From contig JAJQCU010000093.1 in NCBI GenBank assembly GCA_021202575.1, positions 1 through 16,980 on the forward strand: DNA of 16,980 nt, given 5' to 3'. This stretch comes from Lachnospiraceae bacterium (GTDB lineage Bacteria; Bacillota; Clostridia; Lachnospirales; Lachnospiraceae). Below, piece after piece: positions 8,201 through 15,088 of the stretch. Both the position numbers and the translations under genes were made by a program. A model generated the notes under the pieces. The model had not been told where the DNA came from and searched no databases. It saw nothing but the letters and a program-made list of their open reading frames with translations. Each line of letters opens with the position of its first letter. Position 1 is the stretch's first letter.

Positions 8201-8546
8201 GGCGCAGGCCGAATGGGAGAGGATGCTGGGCAGAAAGTATACGGAAACCGTTCCGATCAAAGGCAGCTTCACCATGGACAATTCCGTTATGGAGATGAAG
8301 GACCAGAGTCTGATCATGAACATCATGTACAAAGCAGTAGAGTCAACTGTGGCAAAGGGTTTTGACGGGAAAAAGGATTATTCCAACCCGGAATTCCGTA
8401 TGATGATGGCTTCCTCCGCGGGGGGCCCGCTGCGGGGGATGCAGATATCCGGCGGCATCAAAGGCGGCCTGTTCAAAGGCCTTCTGCATATGGCAAACGG
8501 ACATTATATGCGAGGAATCCGGACCATGATTACGGGAAAAGGATAA
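5268..8546 (+). CDS. Chimeric GH78-type N-terminal domains fused to GH3 beta-glucosidase
   Basis: A 1092-residue cytoplasmic protein (no signal peptide), probably removing beta-linked glucose or xylose from plant glycosides. Residues 1-110 resemble the Ig-like first domain of GH78 rhamnosidases. Residues about 125-260 resemble the rhamnosidase N-terminal, CBM67-like domain: TACGLYEAVINGKRVG, LADGWYRG and DGPVRLADNQDGEIYDAR parallel TAHGIYDVKINGKAV, VADGWYKG and DGPVRSADLYLGEVYDA in the GH78 gene at 15089. No GH78 catalytic barrel follows. After a linker (about 285-320) a complete GH3 begins at KKMTLEDKIALC, with DGPHGLRKQ, Lys468-His469, nucleophile Asp547 in VVTDWGA and acid/base region ESEGFDR (724-730), then an FnIII-like domain (about 865-950) and a C-terminal extension. 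ATG 5268 has AAAGGGAGG six bases away. Own promoter at 5129. The sugar specificity is inferred. Confidence 0.88.
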   Translation: MNATRLRTEYLKEPMGIDVQHPRLRWNCVDGVRQTAYQVVCQDEKGIAWESGRVNSDSMEAVYPHELNSRERICWRVRLWDEKEEAGDWKEGSFEMGLLHETDWKAAWITGNYQVNKKQRYPVDCFRKKFTAPAGTARLYMTACGLYEAVINGKRVGSFVMAPGHTDYRKRVFYQTYDVTGLLRAGENTIEIQLADGWYRGSCGAWGLRNQYGIETKVIAQLEVDGKAVLCTDDTWDWSNDGPVRLADNQDGEIYDARRTPTYSGKAKETTHNVVPAASNNVPVVERACAHVPDERRTSVMNETGEAESTRDVGLMAAAMADEILKKMTLEDKIALCSGASFWQTKAMEKYGIPDLFMCDGPHGLRKQENVGDMLGVNESLPATCFPTAVTTGASWDVSLMERVGRAIGAEAAACGVGLVLGPGANIKRDPKCGRNFEYFSEDPYVTGKMAAGLIRGLQENGTSASLKHFACNQQEFSRFNSDSVLDERTLREIYLTGFEIAVREGKPDTMMCAYPKINGIHCSDDRRLLTDILRNEWGFDGMVVTDWGAMNDRIEGFRAGCDLNMPGGSEYMEKEVLAAVQAGTLPEAAVDDSTRRVLELVLRTANREAGSFDMKGHHTLAREAAEQGAVLLKNEDNILPLREGQKVVLIGNMAKNPRYQGSGSSHINPFKVVSATDAMPDCAYASGCDEKGNTNDTMIAGAIAAAKAADAAVVFAGLPGQYESEGFDRDHLAMPDGHLRLIEAVTKANPNTVVVLTCGCVVECPWADSVKAILYMGLPGQAGGEAIANLLYGRVNPGGKLTESWPYTYADCPTSGCYGTKDAQYREGIYVGYRYYDKADVKVRWPFGYGLSYTTFAYSNLRVEGDRVTVAVTNTGKVAGAEVVQVYIASHTAGLHRPVRELKGFQKIFLKPQESAAVSFTLSDRSFAVWDNGWRVPAGSYDILVGSLCVSVHKEGVDIPAPAWQPGSWYEAPNQTPAQAEWERMLGRKYTETVPIKGSFTMDNSVMEMKDQSLIMNIMYKAVESTVAKGFDGKKDYSNPEFRMMMASSAGGPLRGMQISGGIKGGLFKGLLHMANGHYMRGIRTMITGKG

Positions 8547-8621
8547 GCTGCAGATGGCCAACATCATTGCGAAAAGAAATCAGCTGGATAATTTTTAACC
8601 GGCTTTACATAGCGCTTCAAA

Positions 8622-8650
8622 TTTACAATAATTTGTCTGAAATTACAATA
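8622..8650 (+). promoter_or_regulatory. Promoter/operator block B, upstream of the symporter
   Basis: TTTACA (8622-8627), 16 bases, TACAAT (8644-8649), with AATTT-N5-AAATT (8630-8644) in the spacer. It shares 24 of 29 positions with block A at 5129-5157, including the identical CTGAAATTACAATA. This indicates that the symporter has its own promoter under the same control as the GH78N-GH3 gene. The remaining 8547-8724 gap shows no clear terminator, only a weak AGCTG/CAGCT pairing near 8547-8585 ahead of a short T-run. Confidence 0.6.
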
Positions 8651-8724
8651 TAATTCAAATTCCCTGTGCTATTTTAGTATCATCACAAAGAGAGCTCACG
8701 GAAGAGCAAATAAGGAGGCTACAT

Positions 8725-10131
8725 ATGGCAAAGAAACCACTGGGCAAGGACAAATTTGGCGTGCAGAAGGTCATGCGCGTCAGTGATTACTTTGGCGACT
8801 GTACAGGGCAGTTCGCTCTGAACGCGATTTCAACACTGGTCGGGCAGCTGACGTACTTCTACACAGATAAGGTATATATGGCTGCCGGATCTGTTGCGAC
8901 GATGCTGTTGATCGTAAAGGTTCTGGATGCGTTTACCGATCTGATCATGGGCAACATTATTGACCACACAAAGCCGGGCAAAGAGAAATACCGTCCCTGG
9001 ATGCTGAAAGCGGGTATTCCCGCGGGTATCATGATTGTGTTGTTATTCTGTGTTCCGAATGTAGGCAGTGCGGGACAGATTGCATACGCTCTTATCACCA
9101 ATTTGCTGCTTTCCGCGGTATGCTACACGGCGATGGCAGTTCCGTATACTTCACTGATGACGGTTCGCACGAACAGCCAGGAGGAGCGCGGCACCATGGG
9201 AATCTGGAGATCGGCCTCCGGTTATGTATCCGGCTTTATTATGGCCATCTGTATCATTCCGATTACGAATGCCCTTGGCGGGACACAGAGCGTGTGGATC
9301 AAATTTGGTTTTGTCCTGGGTATCGTTGTGATTCTTGCTGCGCTGATCTGCTATCTGACGGGCCGTGAGACCGCGACAGAAGCCGGAGCAGAGGTAAAGG
9401 CAGAGGATATTAAGGAAGAGGATCCTGTTCCGTTTAAGGAAGCCATCGGAAAACTGTTCCACAATAAGTACTGGGTAATCGTCCTGATCGTGAACCTGAT
9501 GGCCTGTATTCTTTACAGTCTGACAGCCAGCTCCGGAACCTATTACTGCAAGTGGATCTTCGGCAATGACAACCTGGTCAGCGTGCTTGGCGGAGTTGGC
9601 CTGATTCCTACCCTGCTGGGCTTCATTCTGGTAGGCCCGATGATTAAGAAACTTGGTGTTGTAAATACTCTGAAGGTCAGCTTTGGCATGGGGATTGCAG
9701 GAAATGTACTGCTGCTCTTTACAAGGGACATTTTCGTCTGTTATGCAGTATTCGGCTGCATCAATACCTTTGCAACCATTCCGATGATGTGTCTGGTTGG
9801 TACCATGACAGCCATGAGCATTGATTTCAACGAATATAAATACGGCAACCGCATGGTGGCCTCCTCCAACAGCGCGTCCAGCTTTGGCGGTAAGGTCGGC
9901 AGCGGCGTCGGTTCTGCCGCAATCGGCTGGATTCTGGCAATCGTCGGTTATGACGCGACGCTTGAGGTGGCACCGGCCACTACGAAGACGGCAATCTACG
10001 GCTTCAGCATTGTGATGCCGCTGATTATGTTCATTATTATGTTTGTGCTGGTAAGCCAGTTTGATTTAGAGCGGAAGCTTCCGGCCATGAAGGAAGAGAT
10101 CGCGGCAAGAGAGGCAGCAGGGCAGAAGTAA
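8725..10131 (+). CDS. GPH-family sugar:cation symporter (MelB/XylP-like)
   Basis: Integral membrane transporter of the glycoside-pentoside-hexuronide family, major facilitator fold, 468 residues with about 12 hydrophobic spans. The family cation-site region is clear in helix 2: LDAFTDLIMGNIIDHTKPGK with Asp68, Asp72 and Asp80, matching the Asp pair used by MelB for Na+/H+ coupling. A second conserved segment, AVPYTSLM, precedes the loop bearing TNSQEERG. The central hydrophilic loop (about 215-240) is acidic, followed by the second half and a charged C-terminus. ATG 8725 follows AAGGAGG (8712-8718). It has its own promoter block, and a terminator follows at 10156. Placed between glycosidase genes, it probably imports the short glycosides they cleave. 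The exact sugar cannot be read from the sequence. Confidence 0.93.
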   Translation: MAKKPLGKDKFGVQKVMRVSDYFGDCTGQFALNAISTLVGQLTYFYTDKVYMAAGSVATMLLIVKVLDAFTDLIMGNIIDHTKPGKEKYRPWMLKAGIPAGIMIVLLFCVPNVGSAGQIAYALITNLLLSAVCYTAMAVPYTSLMTVRTNSQEERGTMGIWRSASGYVSGFIMAICIIPITNALGGTQSVWIKFGFVLGIVVILAALICYLTGRETATEAGAEVKAEDIKEEDPVPFKEAIGKLFHNKYWVIVLIVNLMACILYSLTASSGTYYCKWIFGNDNLVSVLGGVGLIPTLLGFILVGPMIKKLGVVNTLKVSFGMGIAGNVLLLFTRDIFVCYAVFGCINTFATIPMMCLVGTMTAMSIDFNEYKYGNRMVASSNSASSFGGKVGSGVGSAAIGWILAIVGYDATLEVAPATTKTAIYGFSIVMPLIMFIIMFVLVSQFDLERKLPAMKEEIAAREAAGQK

Positions 10132-10155
10132 GAGACTGGGAGTTGCAACTGAACG

Positions 10156-10192
10156 GAGATCTCCCTGTCCAAGGATGGGGAGGCCTCTTTTT
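10156..10192 (+). terminator. Rho-independent terminator after the symporter
   Basis: GAGATCTCCC (10156-10165) pairs with GGGAGGCCTC (10178-10187), ten pairs with one mismatch and one G-T wobble, followed by TTTTT (10188-10192). It ends the symporter transcript and implies a new promoter for the GH43 operon between about 10193 and 10250. A TATAAA at 10231-10236 is a possible -10, but I see no good -35. Confidence 0.8.
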
Positions 10193-10270
10193 ATCAGATA
10201 TGTAAATAAGGAAAAGTATCGCTTTTGTCATATAAATGATTCTGCATATGTATGGAGGAGGGTTAATTCT

Positions 10271-11752
10271 GTGGGAAAAACGCAGGTTTATAATCCATAT
10301 TTACCACTTGATACCTATATTCCGGACGGGGAACCTCATGTATTTGAAGATCGTGTGTATATTTATGGAAGTCACGATGCGGAAGGAGGGGATTGTTACT
10401 GTCTCCTGGATTATGAGTGCTGGTCCGCTCCGGTAAATGATCTGACTGCCTGGAGAAATGAAGGCATCATCTATCGCGCAGAGCAATGCAGGCACTATTC
10501 GAAGGAACGTCAGGACATGTATGCTCCGGATGTTGTGAGGGGGAACGACGGACGGTACTATTTGTATTATGATTTGTCAGGGCGTGGAGATCATGGCTTT
10601 GATGGACCAATCAGTGTTGCGGTATGTGATGAGCCGGCCGGTCAATATGAATATTATGGAGATGTGCAATATCCTGATGGACGCCCGCTCCTGCGTTACA
10701 TACCATTTGACCCGGCTGTCCTTAATGATAATGGACATATTTACCTTACATATGGGTGGGGGCTTGGTGTAGATACGCATTCGTTTCCGCTGCGGTTAAC
10801 GATGCCAAATGTAATGAGCAGAATTTTCAATAAGTCTGTGGAGGAGATTAAGAGCGAGGAACCGGATAGTATTCTGGGGGCGAACCTCGTGGAACTGCAG
10901 GATGATATGCTCACTGTAAAAAGCGAGCCAGTCCGTATATTCCCGGCAAAAAATAATACACAAAAGGGGAGTGAAGTACGTAAACATAGTTTTTACGAAG
11001 GTGCTTCTCTCAGAAAATTCGGGGATCTGTATTATTTTATTTATTCCTCTCATGTGAATCATGAGCTTTGCTACGCGACAAGCCGTTTCCCGGATCGGGA
11101 TTATACTTACCGGGGAGTTATCGTATCGAATGGCGATATAGGGATGAATGGAAGAAAACCGAAAGACAGGCTTGCGGCAACCGGGACAAATCATGGTAGC
11201 ATTGAATGTATAAATGGCCGGTATTATATCTTTTACCATCGCCTGACCCATGCCTCGGCTTTTTCACGGCAGGGATGCGCAGAACCGATTGAGATTACAG
11301 AGAATGGGAAGATATCACAGGTTGAGATGACGAGCTGTGGGCTAAACGGCGAACCGTTGAATGGGAAAGGAACTTACCCGGCTGCGATTTGCTGTAATCT
11401 TACGAACGGGAATATGCCGCATATTTATAAATATGCGGCGCATCCAATTCCCAATATTAATCATGAGGGCAGCGACAGGTTTGTAAAAGGTATGACAGAC
11501 GGAACGCTGGCGGGATATAAATATTTTCTGTTTAACGGCAATACAGGAATAAGAGTCCGGACAAGGGGCGCGAATGGAAAGCTGATTGTGATGTCAGACA
11601 CGAAGGAGCCACTTGCGGAACTTGCGCTGGATGCATCAGATGCATGGAAAGAATCAGATGAGATTGAGGTTCATCTGAAAGGAAAATGTCCGCTGTATTT
11701 TCTGTATCAGGGCAGGGGTGAAATAGATTTTCTGGAATTTTCACTATCATGA
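10271..11752 (+). CDS. Family 43 glycoside hydrolase (xylosidase/arabinofuranosidase-like)
   Basis: A probable cytoplasmic exo-acting beta-xylosidase or alpha-L-arabinofuranosidase, 493 residues without signal peptide. The start chosen is GTG 10271, after GGAGGAGGG (10254-10262); upstream in-frame sequence has no ribosome binding site and runs into the terminator. The five-bladed propeller shows the GH43 triad: base candidate Asp19 in YIPDGEPH, pKa-modulating Asp147 in PFDPAVL, and acid Glu243 in FYEGASLRK. YAPDVV (84-89) and TNHGS with His308 near the central metal site are also present. A C-terminal beta-sandwich (about 385-493) resembles the CBM6-like module common on these enzymes. The gene starts a likely operon with the esterase 19 bases downstream. 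It is visibly more AT-rich than the GH3 genes, and a perfect 24-bp palindrome lies at 11416-11439. The exact substrate is uncertain. Confidence 0.88.
   Translation: MGKTQVYNPYLPLDTYIPDGEPHVFEDRVYIYGSHDAEGGDCYCLLDYECWSAPVNDLTAWRNEGIIYRAEQCRHYSKERQDMYAPDVVRGNDGRYYLYYDLSGRGDHGFDGPISVAVCDEPAGQYEYYGDVQYPDGRPLLRYIPFDPAVLNDNGHIYLTYGWGLGVDTHSFPLRLTMPNVMSRIFNKSVEEIKSEEPDSILGANLVELQDDMLTVKSEPVRIFPAKNNTQKGSEVRKHSFYEGASLRKFGDLYYFIYSSHVNHELCYATSRFPDRDYTYRGVIVSNGDIGMNGRKPKDRLAATGTNHGSIECINGRYYIFYHRLTHASAFSRQGCAEPIEITENGKISQVEMTSCGLNGEPLNGKGTYPAAICCNLTNGNMPHIYKYAAHPIPNINHEGSDRFVKGMTDGTLAGYKYFLFNGNTGIRVRTRGANGKLIVMSDTKEPLAELALDASDAWKESDEIEVHLKGKCPLYFLYQGRGEIDFLEFSLS
11416..11439. repeat. Perfect 24-bp palindrome inside the GH43 gene
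   Basis: The half-site GCCGCATATTTA (11416-11427) is followed exactly by its reverse complement (11428-11439). It encodes part of MPHIYKYAA, close to the junction between the catalytic propeller and the C-terminal module. It could form a hairpin in mRNA or be a binding site for a dimeric protein; chance is also possible. Confidence 0.7.
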
Positions 11753-11771
11753 TTATAGGAAGGAAGAATAT

Positions 11772-12662
11772 ATGAGTTTACTGCATGGTCTGATCTATTA
11801 CATGATCAAACGTGGAAAGCAAGAATACATTTCCGGTCAGATTCCGGATTATGAGGCCAGAAGGAGACAGGAACGGAGTATTCCGGACAGGAGGCCTCCA
11901 AAGGGCGTTTCCGTAGAAAACAAGCTGATTTCAGGCTGCGACACGAAGTGGATTTGTATGGAAGGAAATACCGGTATTATTCTGATGATTCATGGTGGTG
12001 GTTTTGTAACAGGATATGACGGTCAAATGTTGGAGGCAGCGTACTATCTGGTAAAAAAGGGGTTTGACGCAGTGCTGGTTAATTACCGTCTTGCACCGGA
12101 GAATCCATTTCCGATAGGAGCGGAGGATTGCTTTTCCGTATATCTGGAGTTATTGAAGCAGTATTCACATAATAAAATCGTAGTGTTTGGCGGAAGTGCA
12201 GGAGGAAATCTGGCTCTTTCTACAGCATTACAGGCGAAGAGCAAAGCGATCCCGCTTCCCGCATGTGTGGTTGCTGTTGCTCCAACGGTGGCTTATGATC
12301 AGGATTTTCCAAGCCATAAGGAGAATGTCGGAACAGACTGTATGTTGGGTGAAAGCTTTGACCTGGAAATTCGGGAAATGTATTTGCAGTCTGAGCAAGA
12401 GGACGTCCTGCATAATCCGTTTGCGGCACCGTATTATGGGGATTGGGAAAATATGATGCCGGTATATTTGTCGTTTTCTGATTCGGAGGTGCTTCGGGAT
12501 GACAGTATATATCTGGCAGATAAATTAAAGGAAGCAAATGTTCCGTATGTATTAAATGTATATCATAAAAAAATGCATACCTTTCAGCTGGTGCCTGTTT
12601 TGCCTGAGGCAAAGGAAGCATTAAGCGACATGGTACAATTTATGAAAAAGTACACAAAATAA
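11772..12662 (+). CDS. Alpha/beta hydrolase, hormone-sensitive-lipase (family IV) type esterase
   Basis: A 296-residue cytoplasmic esterase that probably removes acetyl or other acyl groups from sugars or small molecules. The oxyanion-hole motif HGGGF (74-78) and the YRLAPE box (105-110) identify the bacterial HSL-like group. The nucleophile elbow is GGSAGG with Ser142. The rest of the triad is Asp237 (SFSDSEVL) and His269 (KKMHTF). ATG 11772 follows AGGAAGGA. Only 19 bases separate it from the GH43 stop, so the two are co-transcribed, which suggests deacylation of the same oligosaccharides. Like GH43, it is AT-richer than the following GH3 gene. No signal peptide is seen. The substrate is inferred from context only. 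Confidence 0.9.
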   Translation: MSLLHGLIYYMIKRGKQEYISGQIPDYEARRRQERSIPDRRPPKGVSVENKLISGCDTKWICMEGNTGIILMIHGGGFVTGYDGQMLEAAYYLVKKGFDAVLVNYRLAPENPFPIGAEDCFSVYLELLKQYSHNKIVVFGGSAGGNLALSTALQAKSKAIPLPACVVAVAPTVAYDQDFPSHKENVGTDCMLGESFDLEIREMYLQSEQEDVLHNPFAAPYYGDWENMMPVYLSFSDSEVLRDDSIYLADKLKEANVPYVLNVYHKKMHTFQLVPVLPEAKEALSDMVQFMKKYTK

Positions 12663-12777
12663 AGCTTGAAGCGTGAACAAGGAGGCAGCAGGCTGCAATA
12701 GCAGGTAATTATCGTCACATGTATTGAATCAGGATGAAAAACAGGGTTGGACAATAAATGAAGGAGAAAAGCATCAG

Positions 12778-15054
12778 ATGGAAAAGCAGAAGATCAGAAA
12801 ATTAATCGTGCAGATGACGCTGGAGGAGAAGGCTGGCTTGTGCTCCGGGCTTGACTTCTGGCATACGAAAGGAGTGGAGCGCCTGGGGATTCCTTCGGAA
12901 ATGGTGTCCGACGGCCCTCACGGCCTGAGAAAACAGGAGGATGCGGCGGATCACCTGGGAATGAAGGACAGCATCAAGGCGGTCTGCTTCCCGGCGGGAT
13001 GCGCGACGGCTTCCAGCTTTAACCGGGACATGGTAGAGAAGCTTGGAGAAACGCTGGGTGAGGAGTGCCAGGCGGAGAATTTGAGTACCATTCTCGGACC
13101 GGCGATGAATATCAAGCGTTCCCCGCTCTGCGGACGTAACTTCGAGTATTATTCGGAGGATCCGCTTGTGTCGACGGAGATCGCGGGCGCGCTCGTGCAT
13201 GGTGTGCAGAGCAAGAACGTGGGAACCAGCCCGAAGCACTTTGCAGCGAACAATCAGGAATATCACAGGCTGACCAGCTCTTCAGAGGTGGATGAGCGGA
13301 CGCTGCGCGAAATCTATCTGGCGTCCTTTGAGGGCATGGTGAAAAAGGAAAAGCCGTGGACCATCATGAATTCCTATAATAAGCTGAACGGCACGTATCT
13401 GTGTGAAAACAAGGAAATGCTGACCGATATCCTGCGGGATGAATGGGGTTTTGACGGCTATGTGATGACGGACTGGGGCGCGATGGATGATCGCGTGGAG
13501 GCGCTGAAGGCCGGGTGTAACCTGGAAATGCCCTCCAGCCAGGGGATCACGGATGCGGAGATCGTGGAGGCAGTGCGGAACGGGACGCTGGAGGAGGCGG
13601 TGTTAGATAAACGCTGTGAGGAGCTTTTGCATATTATTTTCCGCTATGAGGAAAACCGTGACCGGGAAGCCGTTTTTGACCGGGACAAAGACCATGAAAT
13701 TGCCAGAGGTATGGAGGAGGAGAGCATTGTTTTACTGAAAAATGAAGATGCTGTGTTGCCTCTTCATTCCGGTCAGAAGGTGGCCTTCATAGGAAAGTAT
13801 GCGAAGACACCCCGTTATCAGGGCGGCGGCAGCTCCCATGTGAACAGCTCGAAGGTGGAGTCGGCGCTGGACGCGGTGGGGTTTGCTGCGAATGTAAATG
13901 CTGAGAACATTGTATTCGCGCAGGGCTTTGATGATTCAGAAGATAAGGTGGATGCGGCCCTGGAGGCGGAAGCGATTGGGGCAGCCGGGAATGCGGATGT
14001 GGCGGTGATTTTCGCGGGCCTTCCGGATAGTTTTGAATCCGAGGGATATGACAGAAAGCACATGCGTATGCCGGATTGTCAGAATCACCTGATCGAGGTG
14101 GTTGCGGCGGTGCAGCCGAATACGGTGGTCGTGCTGCACAACGGTTCTCCGGTGGAGATGCCCTGGATTGGAAAGGTGAAAGCAGTTGTCGAGACCTATC
14201 TGGGAGGCCAGGCGGTCGGCGGCGCGGTGGTAAATGTGCTTTACGGAAATGTCAACCCGAGTGGTCATCTGGCGGAGACCTTCCCGCTTCGCGTGCAGGA
14301 CACGCCATGTTATCTGACATTTGGCGGAGAGAATGACAAGTCTGTATACGCCGAGGGCGTGTTTGTGGGATACCGGTATTATGAATCAAAGGAGATGGAG
14401 GTTCTGTTCCCGTTCGGGCATGGCCTGTCTTATACCACATTCGCGTATGATAATCTGCGCATCAGTGAGGAGCCCATCACAGAAAGCCAGAACCTGATCG
14501 TCACGGTCGATGTGACCAACACCGGTTCTGTGCCGGGTAAGGAAGTCGTGCAGCTGTACGTCGCGCCGAAGGGCGGCAGAATCATCCGCCCCGTCAGGGA
14601 GCTGAAGGGCTTTGACAAGATTGCATTGAAACCCGGCGAGACAAAGACGGTGACGTTCACACTCGACAGACGCGCGTTCGCCTACTGGAATATGGATGTT
14701 CACGACTGGTGCGTGGAAAGCGGCGACTATGAAATTCAGATCGGATTAAACGCGCAGAAAATGCTTCTGACACAGACTGTCCATGTGGAGTCTGAGCGGG
14801 TGCTGCCAAAGGTATTTACAAAGAATTCCACGCTGGGGGAGATTATGGCGGATCCGAAGGGCATGGCGATTTTCGGGCAGATGATGGCCCAGGGTGGAGA
14901 GCAGCCTGAGCAGAGCGAAGCAGCCGAAGAGGCTATCAGCCAGGATATGGTCGCGGCGATGATGGAAGGCATGCCGCTTCGTCAGCTCCTAAGCTTTGCG
15001 CCGGGCTTTACGAAGGAAGCGATGAACCAGCTGCTGGCGGCGTTGAATCAGTAG
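12778..15054 (+). CDS. GH3 beta-glucosidase
   Basis: A cytoplasmic retaining beta-glycosidase releasing terminal glucose (or xylose) from oligosaccharides or plant glycosides, 758 residues from ATG 12778. The first GH3 domain has VSDGPHGLRKQ, Lys153-His154 in SPKHFAANNQE and nucleophile Asp232 in VMTDWGAMDD. The second domain has LLKNEDAVLPL and the acid/base region ESEGYDR (420-426). An FnIII-like domain (about 573-660) and a C-terminal extension with Met-rich helices follow. It closely resembles the GH3 part of the chimera at 5268 but lacks the rhamnosidase-like front end. The frame is open back to a TTG at 12724 with no nearby ribosome binding site; AAGGAG (12761-12766) is 11 bases before the chosen ATG. 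A stronger AAGGAGG (12679-12685) has no usable start behind it. GH78 follows after 34 bases, suggesting a shared operon. Confidence 0.92.
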   Translation: MEKQKIRKLIVQMTLEEKAGLCSGLDFWHTKGVERLGIPSEMVSDGPHGLRKQEDAADHLGMKDSIKAVCFPAGCATASSFNRDMVEKLGETLGEECQAENLSTILGPAMNIKRSPLCGRNFEYYSEDPLVSTEIAGALVHGVQSKNVGTSPKHFAANNQEYHRLTSSSEVDERTLREIYLASFEGMVKKEKPWTIMNSYNKLNGTYLCENKEMLTDILRDEWGFDGYVMTDWGAMDDRVEALKAGCNLEMPSSQGITDAEIVEAVRNGTLEEAVLDKRCEELLHIIFRYEENRDREAVFDRDKDHEIARGMEEESIVLLKNEDAVLPLHSGQKVAFIGKYAKTPRYQGGGSSHVNSSKVESALDAVGFAANVNAENIVFAQGFDDSEDKVDAALEAEAIGAAGNADVAVIFAGLPDSFESEGYDRKHMRMPDCQNHLIEVVAAVQPNTVVVLHNGSPVEMPWIGKVKAVVETYLGGQAVGGAVVNVLYGNVNPSGHLAETFPLRVQDTPCYLTFGGENDKSVYAEGVFVGYRYYESKEMEVLFPFGHGLSYTTFAYDNLRISEEPITESQNLIVTVDVTNTGSVPGKEVVQLYVAPKGGRIIRPVRELKGFDKIALKPGETKTVTFTLDRRAFAYWNMDVHDWCVESGDYEIQIGLNAQKMLLTQTVHVESERVLPKVFTKNSTLGEIMADPKGMAIFGQMMAQGGEQPEQSEAAEEAISQDMVAAMMEGMPLRQLLSFAPGFTKEAMNQLLAALNQ

Positions 15055-15088
15055 AGAGCATTGACTCGACAGAAAGAAGGAAACTGAC

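Noticed and set aside
10175..10270. Upstream extension of GH43 to the ATG at 10175
   Set aside because: It would start inside the symporter terminator without a ribosome binding site; GTG 10271 has GGAGGAGGG and fits the family N-terminus.
12724..12777. TTG start for the second GH3 gene
   Set aside because: No ribosome binding site lies at a suitable distance, and the extra 18 residues have no counterpart in the related GH3 domain of the chimera.
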